Positions 32,456 to 41,984 of a stretch of 64,000 nucleotides of DNA are shown here, piece after piece. Position numbers and translations under genes: made by a program. Within the stretch, counting starts at the first letter, position 1; each line of letters starts with the position of its first letter. The notes beneath the pieces were generated by a model that ran no database searches, was not told the origin of the DNA, and worked only from the letters and a program-made list of their open reading frames with translations. Origin of the DNA: Sporomusa termitida (GTDB taxonomy: Bacteria; Bacillota; Negativicutes; Sporomusales; Sporomusaceae); the NCBI RefSeq assembly GCF_007641255.1, contig NZ_CP036259.1:4342501-4406500 (forward strand), read 5' to 3'.

Positions 32456-33145
32456 ATGGGAAAGCATCCATATGTTAAGGCAACCGGTATTTCTTTACTG
32501 ATACATATAGTGCTGTTGGCCTGCCTTCCAATCGTGATCAAACCATTTACCCCGGTTGCGGCTGTTGCTCCTATTGCAGTTGAATTTATACCGGCAACGG
32601 TGGCAGATACCGGTGATACCTTGCAGCAATTCAGTGCGGCCGCTGCGGTGCCAAAAGAGCAGCGAGAGGAAACAAAACAAGTGATACGGGAACGGGAAAA
32701 GAAGCAACCGCCCGCCAAAACGCTGCCTGACCGGCAGCCGCCGGCGCAGATCAGTGAGACAACAGGCGCGGGCGCTGTGGTTTCCTGGCCTGAGGGCGAC
32801 GGCAGCGAAGCCGTTGTGGGTGATAACGAGGGCAAGCAGGATGACAATCACAATCAGCCTGTAAGCAGGACCCAGGCCAGTCTCGTTTCCGGCTCCCGTC
32901 CTGCCTATCCGCGCGACGCCTGGAAGGCAGGCTGGGAGGGCGTGGTGGTTGTGCGTGTACTGGTCGGCGCCGACGGTTCCGTTTTAAGCACCTCAATTCG
33001 TCACGGCAGCGGCTATGTCTCGCTGGATACGGCGGCTGCGCAGGCGGTAGAAAAATGGCGGTTTTCGCCCGCGCGCAGAGGCGAGGCCCCGGTGGAAAGT
33101 TTTTACGATGTGAAGGTAAGATTCAGGCTTGCCGACGGCAAATAA
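32456..33145 (+). CDS. tonB: TonB energy transducer, second system
   Basis: A 229-residue TonB with one membrane anchor (10-32), a charged Pro/Lys/Glu spacer (REREKKQPPAKTLPDRQPPA) and a C-terminal domain with GSRPAYPRDAWKAGWEGVVV and VEKWRFSPARRGE. It differs from the tonB at 18968, which has a Gly-rich spacer, so the two sets are separate acquisitions rather than recent copies. It lies between the siderophore receptor and exbB. Confidence 0.93.
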   Translation: MGKHPYVKATGISLLIHIVLLACLPIVIKPFTPVAAVAPIAVEFIPATVADTGDTLQQFSAAAAVPKEQREETKQVIREREKKQPPAKTLPDRQPPAQISETTGAGAVVSWPEGDGSEAVVGDNEGKQDDNHNQPVSRTQASLVSGSRPAYPRDAWKAGWEGVVVVRVLVGADGSVLSTSIRHGSGYVSLDTAAAQAVEKWRFSPARRGEAPVESFYDVKVRFRLADGK

Positions 33146-33179
33146 ACCGGCGGCAAGCACCCAGAGAGGATGAAAAAGA

Positions 33180-33806
33180 ATGTTGGCAATATTGATCATG
33201 GGCGGCTGGGTTATGGTCCCGCTGGGGCTTTGCTCTATTGTGGCCGGGTCCGTTATCATTGAGAGACTTTTATATTTTAGAAAAATCGGCGCAGCCAAGC
33301 AGGCGGAAGAGGTGGTTGGACTCGCCGGCAAGGGGAAGCTGGATGACGCCAAGCTGCTGGTCAAAGGCGGGAACGTCCCGCTGCTGAGAGTGTTGGCGGC
33401 AGGGCTGGAGAACCGCCTGACGGCAGCGAACGCTATGGCGGCGGCGGCAATTATTGAAATTGCCAAAATGAAACGGGGCTTGCCGGTGCTGGACACAATT
33501 ATCACCCTGTCGCCGTTGCTGGGATTGCTGGGTACGATTATCGGCATGATTAGCTCATTCCAGGTAATGGCAATTGGCGGCATGGGCCAGCCCCATGCTG
33601 TAACCGGCGGGGTGGCGGAGGCGCTCATTGCCACAGCGACCGGAATTAGCATTGCCATCGTAAGTTTAATTCCTTACAATTATTTTTTGTCCAAGGTTGA
33701 GGCAGAGACTGAGGTTATTGAGTACCAGGCAACTAAGCTGGAGGTAGCGCTGGAGAAATTGCCAGGCGGGAGTGAGCAATATGAAGATAGCAAGAAATTC
33801 GCCTAA
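33180..33806 (+). CDS. exbB: ExbB motor protein, second system
   Basis: A 208-residue TolQ/ExbB-family protein with three membrane helices; ITLSPLLGLLGTIIGMISSF and EALIATATGISIAIVSLI form the conserved channel pair. ATG 33180 follows GAGAGGATG. It overlaps exbD by 26 nt, which suggests tight coupling. Confidence 0.94.
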   Translation: MLAILIMGGWVMVPLGLCSIVAGSVIIERLLYFRKIGAAKQAEEVVGLAGKGKLDDAKLLVKGGNVPLLRVLAAGLENRLTAANAMAAAAIIEIAKMKRGLPVLDTIITLSPLLGLLGTIIGMISSFQVMAIGGMGQPHAVTGGVAEALIATATGISIAIVSLIPYNYFLSKVEAETEVIEYQATKLEVALEKLPGGSEQYEDSKKFA

Positions 33807-34185
33807 AAAAGCCCGGATTGAAATTATTCCGATGATTGATACCATGTTTTTTTTGCTGGTTTTTTTTATGATTGCCACATTATCAATGACTGCGCAAAGC
33901 GGCCTGCCGGTCAATCTTCCTCAGGCCAGCGGCATGAAAGCGGATACCCAGCAGGTATTCACTATTACCCTGACTAAAGAAAACCGGCTTTTTTATGAAC
34001 AAGACCCGGTCGCCTCACCGGCAGACGCCGCACTGCGCCTCACGCAGCAAAATAAAGGCCGGCCGGTATCTGTCGTTATTAATGCCGACCGCAGTGTGGA
34101 GCATGGGCGTGTCATTGAGTTGATGGCTGTTATCCGTCAAGCGGGTATCACCAAAATAGCCGTTGCAGTTACCCCCTCTAAATAA
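33781..34185 (+). CDS. exbD: ExbD biopolymer transport protein, second system
   Basis: A 134-residue ExbD. The membrane helix carries the proton-path aspartate D20 in IIPMIDTMFFLLVFFM, and the periplasmic domain has VVINADRSVEHGRVIELM. I chose ATG 33781 because GGGAG lies nine bases upstream; GTG 33772 is possible. Confidence 0.93.
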   Translation: MKIARNSPKKARIEIIPMIDTMFFLLVFFMIATLSMTAQSGLPVNLPQASGMKADTQQVFTITLTKENRLFYEQDPVASPADAALRLTQQNKGRPVSVVINADRSVEHGRVIELMAVIRQAGITKIAVAVTPSK

Positions 34186-34209
34186 GAGCATGGCAAAGGT
34201 GGACAAATT

Positions 34210-35931
34210 ATGTTGAATTTTTTCCGGCAGGCATGGAAGATTTCCCGGGGGTTCTGGCAGTCGGAGGAGAAATGGTCTGCCCGCCTCTTGGCGGCATCTG
34301 TTATTGCTCTGCAAATGCTGAACGTATATGTGATGGTCAAATATAATGTCTGGCAAAATCAATTTTACAGCACGATTCAGGAGCTGGACAGCGCGAAGTT
34401 TTTTCAGCTTTTTCTTTATTGGCCGGTATTTACACTCATTTTTCTGGTCGTTGATGTAAACAAACTTTATTTGCAGCAAATGCTGGAGGTCAGGTGGCGA
34501 ACCTGGCTGACCAATCATTATCTGCAGGCATGGCTGAGCAAGCGTACGTATTATCTGCTGCAAATTTTAGATTATGATACGGATAATCCTGATCAGCGGA
34601 TCAGCGAAGACGTGCGCCTGTTTGTCTCTTATGTGCTGGAATTATCGTTTGGCTTATTCAGATCCACCCTTACCCTGGCTTCCTTTATTGTTGTTTTGTG
34701 GAATTTGTCCGGAATCATCGATTTGACTGTCGGTCCGTATGTGCTCAGCATCCATGGCTATATGGTCTGGGTAGCGATTATTTATGCCGTAGCCGGTTCA
34801 TGGCTGACAGCAGTCGTTGGCAATTCGCTGATCAAGCTGAATTTTGTTCAGCAGCGCTATGAGGCTGATTTCCGTTTTAGTTTAATCCGGTTGCGGGAAA
34901 ATGGTGAGGGCATAGCTTTTTACAACGGCGAGCAGCGGGAGCAGGCCAATTTTTCCAACCGCTTTCAGTTGATTATTGAAAATTTTCAAGCCCTCATGTC
35001 TGGCCAGAGAAGACTTTCTTATGTGACTTTATTACACTGGCGGCTCTCTTTTTTACTTCCTTATCTCATCTCCGCGCCACGCATCTTCGAGGGGAAAATG
35101 CAATTGGGCGGCCTGTTTCAGACGGCCACGGCTTTTACACAGGTGGAACAGTCTTTGTCCTTTTTTATCGATAAGTTTTATTCCATGAATGAAGCCTCGC
35201 TGGCGCAGCTGCAGGCGGTGCTGAAGCGACTGAGCAGCTTTGCGGAGCATATAGACAATCTACACGCAACGGCAAGCGGCAATTCCATTGCGATTACTGC
35301 TGCCCCCGGCGGGCTGCTGGGTGTGGCTTGCTTGGATATTAAGCTGCCCACCGGCGAATTATTGTTAAAAAACCTGGAACTGCAGGTACAACCGGGGGAC
35401 AGGCTGCTGATTACGGGCGCATCCGGGAGCGGAAAGAGCACTTTGATGAAAACGCTGGCCGGCATCTGGCCCTTCGGTCAAGGCAATATCCATATTCCGG
35501 CCGGGGAAAGCATGCTGTTTTTGCCGCAAAAGCCTTATTTGCCGTTGGGTACCCTGCGTGAAATACTTGCTTATCCAGCAGCGGCGGATTTGTTTGCAGA
35601 GGAAAAGCTCTGTGAAATTATGATAATGTGTAAACTGGGGGAATTTATTGATTGTCTTAATGAGGACGGTAATTGGTCCCAAATTCTTTCGCTGGGCGAA
35701 CAGCAGCGTATCGCCTTTGCCAGGGCGATCCTGCAGCGTCCGCAATGGCTGTTTTTGGACGAGGCTACATCCGCCCTGGATGAAGAGACCGAAATGGCGA
35801 TGCACCGCTTATTGCATGAACAACTGCCCGGAGCGACAATTATCAGCGTGGGGCACCGCAGTACACTTATGGAATATCACCACAGAACCCTGAATATTAC
35901 AGAAGCCGGCAGTTGGAAGCTTTCTGCCTGA
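34210..35931 (+). CDS. SbmA/BacA (YddA)-type ABC transporter, fused permease-ATPase
   Basis: A 573-residue half-transporter: membrane domain of the ABC_membrane_2/SbmA type (about 1-330, six helices; YDTDNPDQRISEDVRLFV and YNGEQREQANFSNRF are family elements) and a C-terminal ATPase with Walker A GASGSGKST, signature LSLGEQQRIAFARA and Walker B WLFLDEATSALDEE. Relatives take up cobalamin, peptides or bleomycin (Rv1819c, BacA) and would work as homodimers. Last gene of the receptor-tonB-exbB-exbD operon, 24 bp after exbD, so it may move the siderophore or its product across the inner membrane instead of a FecBCD system. Direction of transport is uncertain. Confidence 0.88.
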   Translation: MLNFFRQAWKISRGFWQSEEKWSARLLAASVIALQMLNVYVMVKYNVWQNQFYSTIQELDSAKFFQLFLYWPVFTLIFLVVDVNKLYLQQMLEVRWRTWLTNHYLQAWLSKRTYYLLQILDYDTDNPDQRISEDVRLFVSYVLELSFGLFRSTLTLASFIVVLWNLSGIIDLTVGPYVLSIHGYMVWVAIIYAVAGSWLTAVVGNSLIKLNFVQQRYEADFRFSLIRLRENGEGIAFYNGEQREQANFSNRFQLIIENFQALMSGQRRLSYVTLLHWRLSFLLPYLISAPRIFEGKMQLGGLFQTATAFTQVEQSLSFFIDKFYSMNEASLAQLQAVLKRLSSFAEHIDNLHATASGNSIAITAAPGGLLGVACLDIKLPTGELLLKNLELQVQPGDRLLITGASGSGKSTLMKTLAGIWPFGQGNIHIPAGESMLFLPQKPYLPLGTLREILAYPAAADLFAEEKLCEIMIMCKLGEFIDCLNEDGNWSQILSLGEQQRIAFARAILQRPQWLFLDEATSALDEETEMAMHRLLHEQLPGATIISVGHRSTLMEYHHRTLNITEAGSWKLSA

Positions 35932-35953
35932 TGTTTAGAACGAGGGCAACAGA

Positions 35954-36060
35954 GAGGACAACGGGGCCGTTTCCTTTGTCACTCCTTCTTGCTTGTCCCC
36001 TGATTTTAATAAATCAATTTTTTTAAAAATACTTGCATTTCTCTCTGCTATAGGTAATAA
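35954..36060. repeat. Target-site duplication of IS copy 2, left copy (107 bp)
   Basis: Identical to 38021-38127. It starts GAGGACAACGG and ends TAGGTAATAA, directly at the IS end. It is non-coding sequence downstream of the ABC transporter. Confidence 0.92.
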
Positions 36061-38020
36061 CCCATCTTTGACAGTTGGGAGATAAAAATAGTCTGAAACG
36101 CCTTGTATATAAGGCGTTTCAGACTATTTTAAGAAGCAAAAAAATGCGTACCTTTTATTGTTTTTTTGTAGACTTAAAAATTTTTTTCATTTGCTTTGTA
36201 CCTACAATCTCATAATCGGTACGGAAGCCAAAAGTCTCATGTAGAGCATCGGTAAAATCGGTTCTGGTATAAGTGGGAACATACCCTTCTCCAGGAACGC
36301 AATAAAAATTCATGGTCCGTAGCTGGCTAATGATTTCGGTGCTTGTAAAATTTTCTTTTACCCTTTTTTCCAGATATCTGTAGATTGTTAGTGCTAAAAA
36401 ACAGGTTGTAAAATGTGCTTTAATCCGGTCATCCCGGCTAAGATATACCGGTCTTGCCCTGAAATCGGATTTTAACAGGCGAAAACATTCTTCTATTTCC
36501 CAACGCTTGTGATTGATCTTAGTAATAGCAGGAGCATCCTCTTCGAGATTTGTGCAGACGGCATAGAAGCCATCATAAGCTTCTTCGTTTGCGATGATTT
36601 CCTGATCGATAGTGTAGAATTCATTTTTGGCAATTTCACCTTCAGTTGTCACATTTGTCCTTGAGATAAAACGCTTACAATCAGTCTGGCGGTGTTTTTT
36701 TAATGAGGAAGGATTTGATTCAAGCAGTTTACAGGCGCGTTCTATCTGCCGGCTTCGGATACATCGCTGGTAGTTTTGGTATTTGAAAGAGAAAGTAACG
36801 ATGAGCTTCTGCTCTAAACCGTCTTCTTTTATCCAGCGCTCCTTGTAGAAGGTGGCGTTCTGATAGTTTTCTTTGGCCTCTTCGGACTGAGCTATTTGGG
36901 AAATATCAAACGCTCCCCTTACCTGAGGCAGAGACCAGCCCTCTGTAGCTAAAGCCCACTGCTTGAGATGTTTTTTCAGCTTTCTCACAGACTGAGTGGT
37001 AATAAAGGCACGGTCTTTCTTGTCATTGAATTTGCGATTATCGATGGAAGAGAGTCCGGCATCCGTACAAACAATAAATTTAGCCAGAGAGAAATCCGTA
37101 AGAATCTTTTTTTCTAACGGCTGTAGGGTAAGTTGTTCATTAGTGTTGCCGCTGTGAATGCAAAAAGCAAGGGGAATGCCATCCCCATCCATAAACAGTC
37201 CCATTTCCACAATCGGATTGGGCCTGTTTTCTTTGGAAGGGCCATACTGTTTATCGCCACTTTCCTGCTCAATTTCAAAAAAATAGTTGGTACAGTCGTA
37301 GTAAAGAATTGTATCATTGCGTTTTGAGACAGCCAGGCTATTTTTGTAAAGCTCAGCTTGAATAAAATCGGATTCTTTGGCAATGACTTCAAGAGCACGG
37401 TAAACATGCTGGATTTCAAAATCAGGCTGTTCCAGAAGCGTCTTGGAAAGCTGGCAGGTATTGAGCTTAGAGGCAGGAAATAGAATTCTGCCATAAACCA
37501 GCCTTGAGAGAATCGAATCAAGGGGAAACGAAAATTTATAGCGTTCAGAAATAGAGCGGCAAATATGATGAAGGTTTAAGTCATGGTACAACTGTTGGAG
37601 AAAAAGATAGCCACCATTGAAGGATACCTGGTCCCCTTTAGGGATAAGCTTGGACTGGGATCGCTTTATAAAGATATGTCCAGCTGCTTCTTTTTCCTTT
37701 TTAGTTAATTTATCAATATACGCTTTTGCCCACACATAAGGATCCTGCCCATTGAGCTTTTCCCGGAGTTCTTTTTCCGTGCCAAGCTTTTCAACGGTAA
37801 TGGTCTTTTCTTTTTTATCAACATAAACTGTTTTTGTGACATAAAGGGAGGCGGAATTTTTGGAACGTGATACTTTCAATCGCATAAGCAGACCCCCAAA
37901 CTACTTATATTATACCACATCACGCTATATCACGCAATATATAAGTGGGGATTTTGACAAAAAAATAAGCCTAAATCAAGGCTTCCAGCGTTTTTGGTAT
38001 TATTCAACTGTCAAAAACCC
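36061..38020 (-). mobile_element. IS1634-type insertion sequence, copy 2 (1960 bp)
   Basis: Same element as 21278-23237, inverted: ends CCCATCTTTGACAGTTG at 36061 and GGGTTTTTGACAGTTG read inward from 38020. It is flanked by 107-bp direct repeats and inserted in the non-coding region after the siderophore operon. The different repeat length from copy 1 (343 bp) shows that target duplication size is not fixed. Confidence 0.93.
36155..37885 (-). CDS. IS1634-family transposase, second copy
   Basis: A 576-residue transposase with the same translated sequence as the one at 21413-23143, including the YYDCTNYF, VCTDAGLSS and KRWEIEECFRLL catalytic regions. It is flanked inside the element by the same promoter (TTGCGT-17-TATAAT) and 3' hairpin. 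Confidence 0.95.
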   Translation of the reverse strand: MRLKVSRSKNSASLYVTKTVYVDKKEKTITVEKLGTEKELREKLNGQDPYVWAKAYIDKLTKKEKEAAGHIFIKRSQSKLIPKGDQVSFNGGYLFLQQLYHDLNLHHICRSISERYKFSFPLDSILSRLVYGRILFPASKLNTCQLSKTLLEQPDFEIQHVYRALEVIAKESDFIQAELYKNSLAVSKRNDTILYYDCTNYFFEIEQESGDKQYGPSKENRPNPIVEMGLFMDGDGIPLAFCIHSGNTNEQLTLQPLEKKILTDFSLAKFIVCTDAGLSSIDNRKFNDKKDRAFITTQSVRKLKKHLKQWALATEGWSLPQVRGAFDISQIAQSEEAKENYQNATFYKERWIKEDGLEQKLIVTFSFKYQNYQRCIRSRQIERACKLLESNPSSLKKHRQTDCKRFISRTNVTTEGEIAKNEFYTIDQEIIANEEAYDGFYAVCTNLEEDAPAITKINHKRWEIEECFRLLKSDFRARPVYLSRDDRIKAHFTTCFLALTIYRYLEKRVKENFTSTEIISQLRTMNFYCVPGEGYVPTYTRTDFTDALHETFGFRTDYEIVGTKQMKKIFKSTKKQ

Positions 38021-38127
38021 GAGGACAACGGGGCCGTTTCCTTTGTCACTCCTTCTTGCTTGTCCCCTGATTTTAATAAATCAATTTTTTTAAAAATACT
38101 TGCATTTCTCTCTGCTATAGGTAATAA
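38021..38127. repeat. Target-site duplication of IS copy 2, right copy (107 bp)
   Basis: Exact repeat of 35954-36060. The original uninterrupted sequence would have continued from the ABC gene through this segment to the hairpin at 38177. Confidence 0.92.
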
Positions 38128-38176
38128 TAAAAGAAAATTTATATACTGATGTGCTGATTAGCCAAAAAGACTGAAG

Positions 38177-38220
38177 GCCTGAAAGATATTTCTTATGAAA
38201 AATATTCTTTCGGCTTTTTT
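38177..38220. terminator. Terminator hairpin
   Basis: GCC-T-GAAAGATATTT pairs with AAATATTCTTTC-GGC, followed on the plus strand by seven T. It would end the siderophore operon transcript in the pre-insertion arrangement, and it also lies right after the convergent KTSC gene. Confidence 0.75.
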
Positions 38221-38441
38221 TATACCCGGGCATACCGAAAACAGCCCCTGATATGTGCGTTAAAATATTGTCCTGCTGACCCACCTGAATCTACCTGATT
38301 AACAAAGTTTTTATAAACAATGCTTGGTACATCAAAATACCGGTAAACAGTACCGCTTTTAAACTCAATTTCGAGTATCTGAGTTTCTAAATGATAACGA
38401 AATCTCGCAACTGTTGTTGAGCTCGCAATGATCCAACTCAT
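38220..38441 (-). CDS. KTSC-domain protein
   Basis: A 73-residue protein matching the KTSC domain: FRYHLETQILEIEFKSGTVY, then YRYFDVPSIVYKNFVNQVDS and GQYFNAHIRGCFRY. The domain is common in bacteria and phages and has no established biochemical role, though it has been seen fused to RNA- or tRNA-related enzymes. It stands alone here. The 196 bp upstream (38442-38637) hold its presumed promoter and the ahpF terminator. Confidence 0.82.
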   Translation of the reverse strand: MSWIIASSTTVARFRYHLETQILEIEFKSGTVYRYFDVPSIVYKNFVNQVDSGGSAGQYFNAHIRGCFRYARV

Positions 38442-38600
38442 GACAGCTACTCCTTTTTTACTTCCGACCTCTCATCCAACCGAATAGACGGATGGCATTG
38501 TAGTCTTCCCGGTTACTCACTGTGCCATACCGCCTCATCTGCCGTAAGCCGTATACGCACAGGAAAACCGGGCCTATTTGGCGACAGCTGTTCTCTATAA

Positions 38601-38633
38601 AAAGACGCAAAGGCTAGCTGCCTTTGCGTCTTT
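38601..38633 (-). terminator. Intrinsic terminator of ahpCF
   Basis: AAAGACGCAAAGGC pairs with GCCTTTGCGTCTTT around a TAGCT loop. The minus strand continues with a U-run right after the ahpF stop. Confidence 0.85.
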
Positions 38634-38637
38634 AAAA

Positions 38638-40167
38638 TCAATTCCGTATTAGATAGTCAAATGCGCCCAAGGCCGCATTCGCGCCAGACCCCATAGCAAT
38701 AATAATCTGCTTATAAGGAGTGTTCGTGCAGTCACCCGCGGCAAATACCCCCGGCACATTGGTCGCGCCATGGCTGTCTACAATAATCTCGCCAAAGCGG
38801 TTGCATTCTATTGTATCCCGCAGCCAATCGGTATTCGGAATAAGCCCGATCAGGATAAATACCCCCTGTAGTTCCAGGTGATAGCTTTCTCCGGTACTGC
38901 GGTCCGTGTAGGAAAGGCCATCGACCTTTTCCCTGCCGGTGATTTCTTTTGTTTGCACATTTTTTACAACCGTCACATTCGGTAAACTGTACAAACGCTG
39001 CTGCAGGACAACATCCGCTTTCAGGTCCGGCATAAATTCGAGCACAGTCACATGCTCCACAATGCCGGCCAAATCAATCGCCGCCTCTACCCCGGAGTTG
39101 CCGCCGCCGATAACGGCCACCCGTTTTCCTTTAAACAATGGGCCATCACAATGAGGGCAGTAGGCCACCCCTTTATTCTTAAACTCAGTTTCTCCCGGTA
39201 CGCCAATACTGCGCCAGCGGGCTCCTGTAGCAAGAATAACCGCTTTACTTTTTACGACAGCGCCAGTTTCCAGTTCAATTTCCACCAGTTCTTTCTTCGT
39301 CAAACGCCGGCCGCGCTGCCGCTTCATTACATCAACCTGATATTCTTTCACATGTTCCTCGAGATTAGCCGCCAGCTTAAGACCTTCGGTATATTTTATA
39401 CTGATAAAGTTTTCAATGCCCAGGGTATCCTTAACCTGACCGCCGAACTGTTCGGCGACAATCCCGGTGCGAATTCCTTTCCTGGCCGCGTAAATAACCG
39501 CGCTGGCTCCGGCCGGGCCGCCGCCCACAACCAGAATATCAAAGGGCTCTTTTTCTGCCAATTCGGACACAGCAGAACCATCGCTGAGTTTGGCGAGTAT
39601 TTCCTCGATCTCCATACGGCCGCTGCCAAAAAATTCACCATTAAGATAGACCGCAGGCACCGCCATAACATTTTTCGCCTGCACTTCCTCCTGAAAAACA
39701 GCACCATCCACCATGGTATGCGTAATGTCCGGATTAAGAACACTCATAAGGTTCAGAGCCTGGACAACCTCCGGGCAATTATGGCAGGTCAGGCTGATAT
39801 AAGATTCAAAATGATACTTGCCTGTAAGCCCTTGAATCTGATCGATTATCTTTTGCTCCACCTTCGGCGCTCTGCCGCTGACCTGCAGCAAGGCCAGCAC
39901 CAAAGAGGTAAACTCATGTCCCAGCGGAATACCGGCAAATGTTATGCCGTTGTCTTCTCCCGGGCGATTGATACTGAAACTGGGCGTTCTTGGCAGCTCT
40001 GTTTTCTCGACTGTGATCAGGGGCGACATAGAGGCTATCTCATCCACCAGGGCAATCAGGTCGCTGGATACATCATCGCTGCCTGCACTCACTTTAATTA
40101 GCACATTCGCTTCCAGCAACTGAAGATATTGAGCTAATTGTTCTTTTATATCCTGGTCTAACAACAT
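38638..40167 (-). CDS. ahpF: AhpF alkyl hydroperoxide reductase flavoprotein
   Basis: A 509-residue NAD(P)H-dependent reductase for AhpC. The N-terminal tandem thioredoxin-like domain carries TCHNC (about residue 128); the FAD site is [19 protein letters not shown]; the redox pair is [13 protein letters not shown]; the NAD site is [17 protein letters not shown]; and [15 protein letters not shown] is near the end. I use ATG 40167 behind AGGTGG. It follows ahpC by 12 bp and ends at a strong terminator, so ahpCF is a two-gene peroxide-defence operon. Confidence 0.95.
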   Translation of the reverse strand: MLLDQDIKEQLAQYLQLLEANVLIKVSAGSDDVSSDLIALVDEIASMSPLITVEKTELPRTPSFSINRPGEDNGITFAGIPLGHEFTSLVLALLQVSGRAPKVEQKIIDQIQGLTGKYHFESYISLTCHNCPEVVQALNLMSVLNPDITHTMVDGAVFQEEVQAKNVMAVPAVYLNGEFFGSGRMEIEEILAKLSDGSAVSELAEKEPFDILVVGGGPAGASAVIYAARKGIRTGIVAEQFGGQVKDTLGIENFISIKYTEGLKLAANLEEHVKEYQVDVMKRQRGRRLTKKELVEIELETGAVVKSKAVILATGARWRSIGVPGETEFKNKGVAYCPHCDGPLFKGKRVAVIGGGNSGVEAAIDLAGIVEHVTVLEFMPDLKADVVLQQRLYSLPNVTVVKNVQTKEITGREKVDGLSYTDRSTGESYHLELQGVFILIGLIPNTDWLRDTIECNRFGEIIVDSHGATNVPGVFAAGDCTNTPYKQIIIAMGSGANAALGAFDYLIRN

Positions 40168-40179
40168 TGCAGCCACCTA

Positions 40180-40743
40180 TTAAATCTTTCCGACAAGATC
40201 CAGGCTTGGTTTAAGCGTTCTGGTTCCTTCCTGCCATTTAGCAGGGCAAACTTCGTTAGGATTTTTCCTGACATACTGGGCTGCTTTAATCTTGTTAAGC
40301 AAGGTGCTGGCGTCACGGCCGATGCCGCCGGCATTGATTTCGACCGCCTGCACGATGCCGTCAGGGTCAATGATGAATGTCCCGCGGTCAGCAAGGCCCT
40401 GCTCTTCAATCAGCACTTCAAAGTTTCTGGCCAGGGTATGCGAAGGATCGCCAATCATTATGTAGGTTATTTTTTGGATCGTTTCCGAACTGTCATGCCA
40501 GGCTTTGTGGGTAAAATGAGTATCTGTGGAAACAGAATATACTTCCACATTCAGCTCTCTTAAAGCAGCATACTGATTTTGCAAATCCTCAAGCTCTGTC
40601 GGGCATACGAACGTAAAATCCGCCGGATAGAAGCATACTATACTCCATTTACCCTTTAAATCCGCTTCCGTAACTTCGATAAACTTGCCATTGTGATAAG
40701 CCTGCGCTTTAAACGGTTTTACTTCAGTTCCAATTAATGACAT
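40180..40743 (-). CDS. ahpC: AhpC peroxiredoxin
   Basis: A 187-residue typical two-cysteine peroxiredoxin that reduces hydrogen peroxide and organic peroxides with AhpF. The peroxidatic C47 is in DFTFVCPTE, the resolving cysteine in NEVCPAKWQ, and [19 protein letters not shown] is the family element. ATG 40743 lies nine bases after GGAGG; the ATG at 40749 is too close to that site. A dyad in the promoter region suggests PerR- or Fur-type control. Confidence 0.96.
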   Translation of the reverse strand: MSLIGTEVKPFKAQAYHNGKFIEVTEADLKGKWSIVCFYPADFTFVCPTELEDLQNQYAALRELNVEVYSVSTDTHFTHKAWHDSSETIQKITYIMIGDPSHTLARNFEVLIEEQGLADRGTFIIDPDGIVQAVEINAGGIGRDASTLLNKIKAAQYVRKNPNEVCPAKWQEGTRTLKPSLDLVGKI

Positions 40744-40777
40744 AATCATCTACCTCCAAATGTAATTTTACTTTATA

Positions 40778-40810
40778 AATTATTGTTTAGCTAACCGTCA
40801 AACAATAATT
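40778..40810. promoter_or_regulatory. Inverted repeat in the ahpC promoter region
   Basis: AATTATTGTTT and AAACAATAATT form an 11-bp perfect dyad with an 11-bp centre, followed by a second AT palindrome (AATAATTATT). This resembles PerR/Fur-type operators and lies 35 bp before the ahpC start. Alternatively it is an RNA hairpin in the leader. Confidence 0.55.
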
Positions 40811-40917
40811 ATTATTTCTTGATTTATATTATCACATATGTTTATTAAACGTCAATAGGTTTATGAAAATTTTGTAAGTGAAAATCATACAGCAGAAAAA
40901 TCAGGAATCCTCCATCA

Positions 40918-41874
40918 TCAAGGCCTGAGCAATTCCGTCACCTGTTCGCAATCGGGCAGAGAGCGATTATCAGATAAACACTGCAAAACCTCCTGCAGCC
41001 AGTGCCGGCGCAAATTTGTGCCTATAAAAACGCAGCTTGCTCTGGCCGCCGGTTCGCTGTCCATACCGGTAATAGCGTACGTTCGGCTCACAACATCAAA
41101 ACGCAACACCGCGCCGCCGCATGGCAGGAAGCCTTTAGCCCGCACAATTCTGCCAAATACGCCAAATACGACTGCTTCTAAAAACGCAATCAAGTGGGTC
41201 GGAGAAGCCAAAGAGATCTCTGTTAAAGCAACAGATTCCAACTCCATAATATCCGTGCTTTCCGCTTGGCAAACCTGCGTGGGATCCAGAAAGTCCGCTA
41301 ATAAGGAGCTCCACCAGGCTTTGGGCTGGCTGGCATAAGGGGAAAGTATCAGCTCGGTGTTTATATTCCGGCTGCGGATTTCCTGCGCTAACCGCTGCCG
41401 GTCCCGGGAATCGGCCTGTTCCATTTTAGTGACCACAATCCTGGCCGCCGCCGCCAGTTGATCTGTATAAATTTCACTGTAATTTTGCAGACACTCATCA
41501 AAGGTATTGCCGTCTAACAGGGTAATCGGTTTGAGCAAAACAATTCTTTCATATTGAATTTTTTTAATGTTGGCAAGGATATTGCTCAGCTTCGCTACTC
41601 CGGTCGGCTCCACAACCAGAAATTCAGGGTCGAGAGCATTGGCGATGGTGAGGACGGCGGTGGCAAAATCCTGTTTCATAGTGCAGCAGACGCAGCCTTC
41701 CGTCAGCTCATAGATATTTAGAGTAGTGGCTGAGCGCAGCAGGGCCGTATCAATGTTTTCCTGTCCGTAATCGTTTTCCAATACAACAAAGCTATGGTTT
41801 GTTTTTTCGGCCAGCATTTTAATGAATGTTGTTTTTCCTGCTCCTAAAAATCCCGCAACAATTAGTATTTTCAT
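40918..41874 (-). CDS. COG0523 (CobW/G3E) GTPase, putative metallochaperone
   Basis: A 318-residue P-loop GTPase: Walker A GFLGAGKTT (8-16), the metal-binding EGCVCCTMKQDF (C61, C63, C64), VEPTGVAKLSN, and TKMEQAD in place of the usual NKxD guanine motif. Members insert or deliver Zn, Co, Fe or Ni. ATG 41874 behind AAAGGGAAC; an upstream in-frame extension was not used. It lies 110 bp after the alcohol dehydrogenase gene on the same strand. A role in supplying zinc to that Zn-dependent enzyme is a guess. Confidence 0.88.
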   Translation of the reverse strand: MKILIVAGFLGAGKTTFIKMLAEKTNHSFVVLENDYGQENIDTALLRSATTLNIYELTEGCVCCTMKQDFATAVLTIANALDPEFLVVEPTGVAKLSNILANIKKIQYERIVLLKPITLLDGNTFDECLQNYSEIYTDQLAAAARIVVTKMEQADSRDRQRLAQEIRSRNINTELILSPYASQPKAWWSSLLADFLDPTQVCQAESTDIMELESVALTEISLASPTHLIAFLEAVVFGVFGRIVRAKGFLPCGGAVLRFDVVSRTYAITGMDSEPAARASCVFIGTNLRRHWLQEVLQCLSDNRSLPDCEQVTELLRP

Positions 41875-41984
41875 GTAAAGTTCCCTTTTCCTGTTTACTA
41901 TACGCCTCATGCCTGCCAGCAATAAAAACAGAACAGTCAGCACCTGGAGGAATTCCAAAGTACCGACTGTTATTTTTGCAGGGT

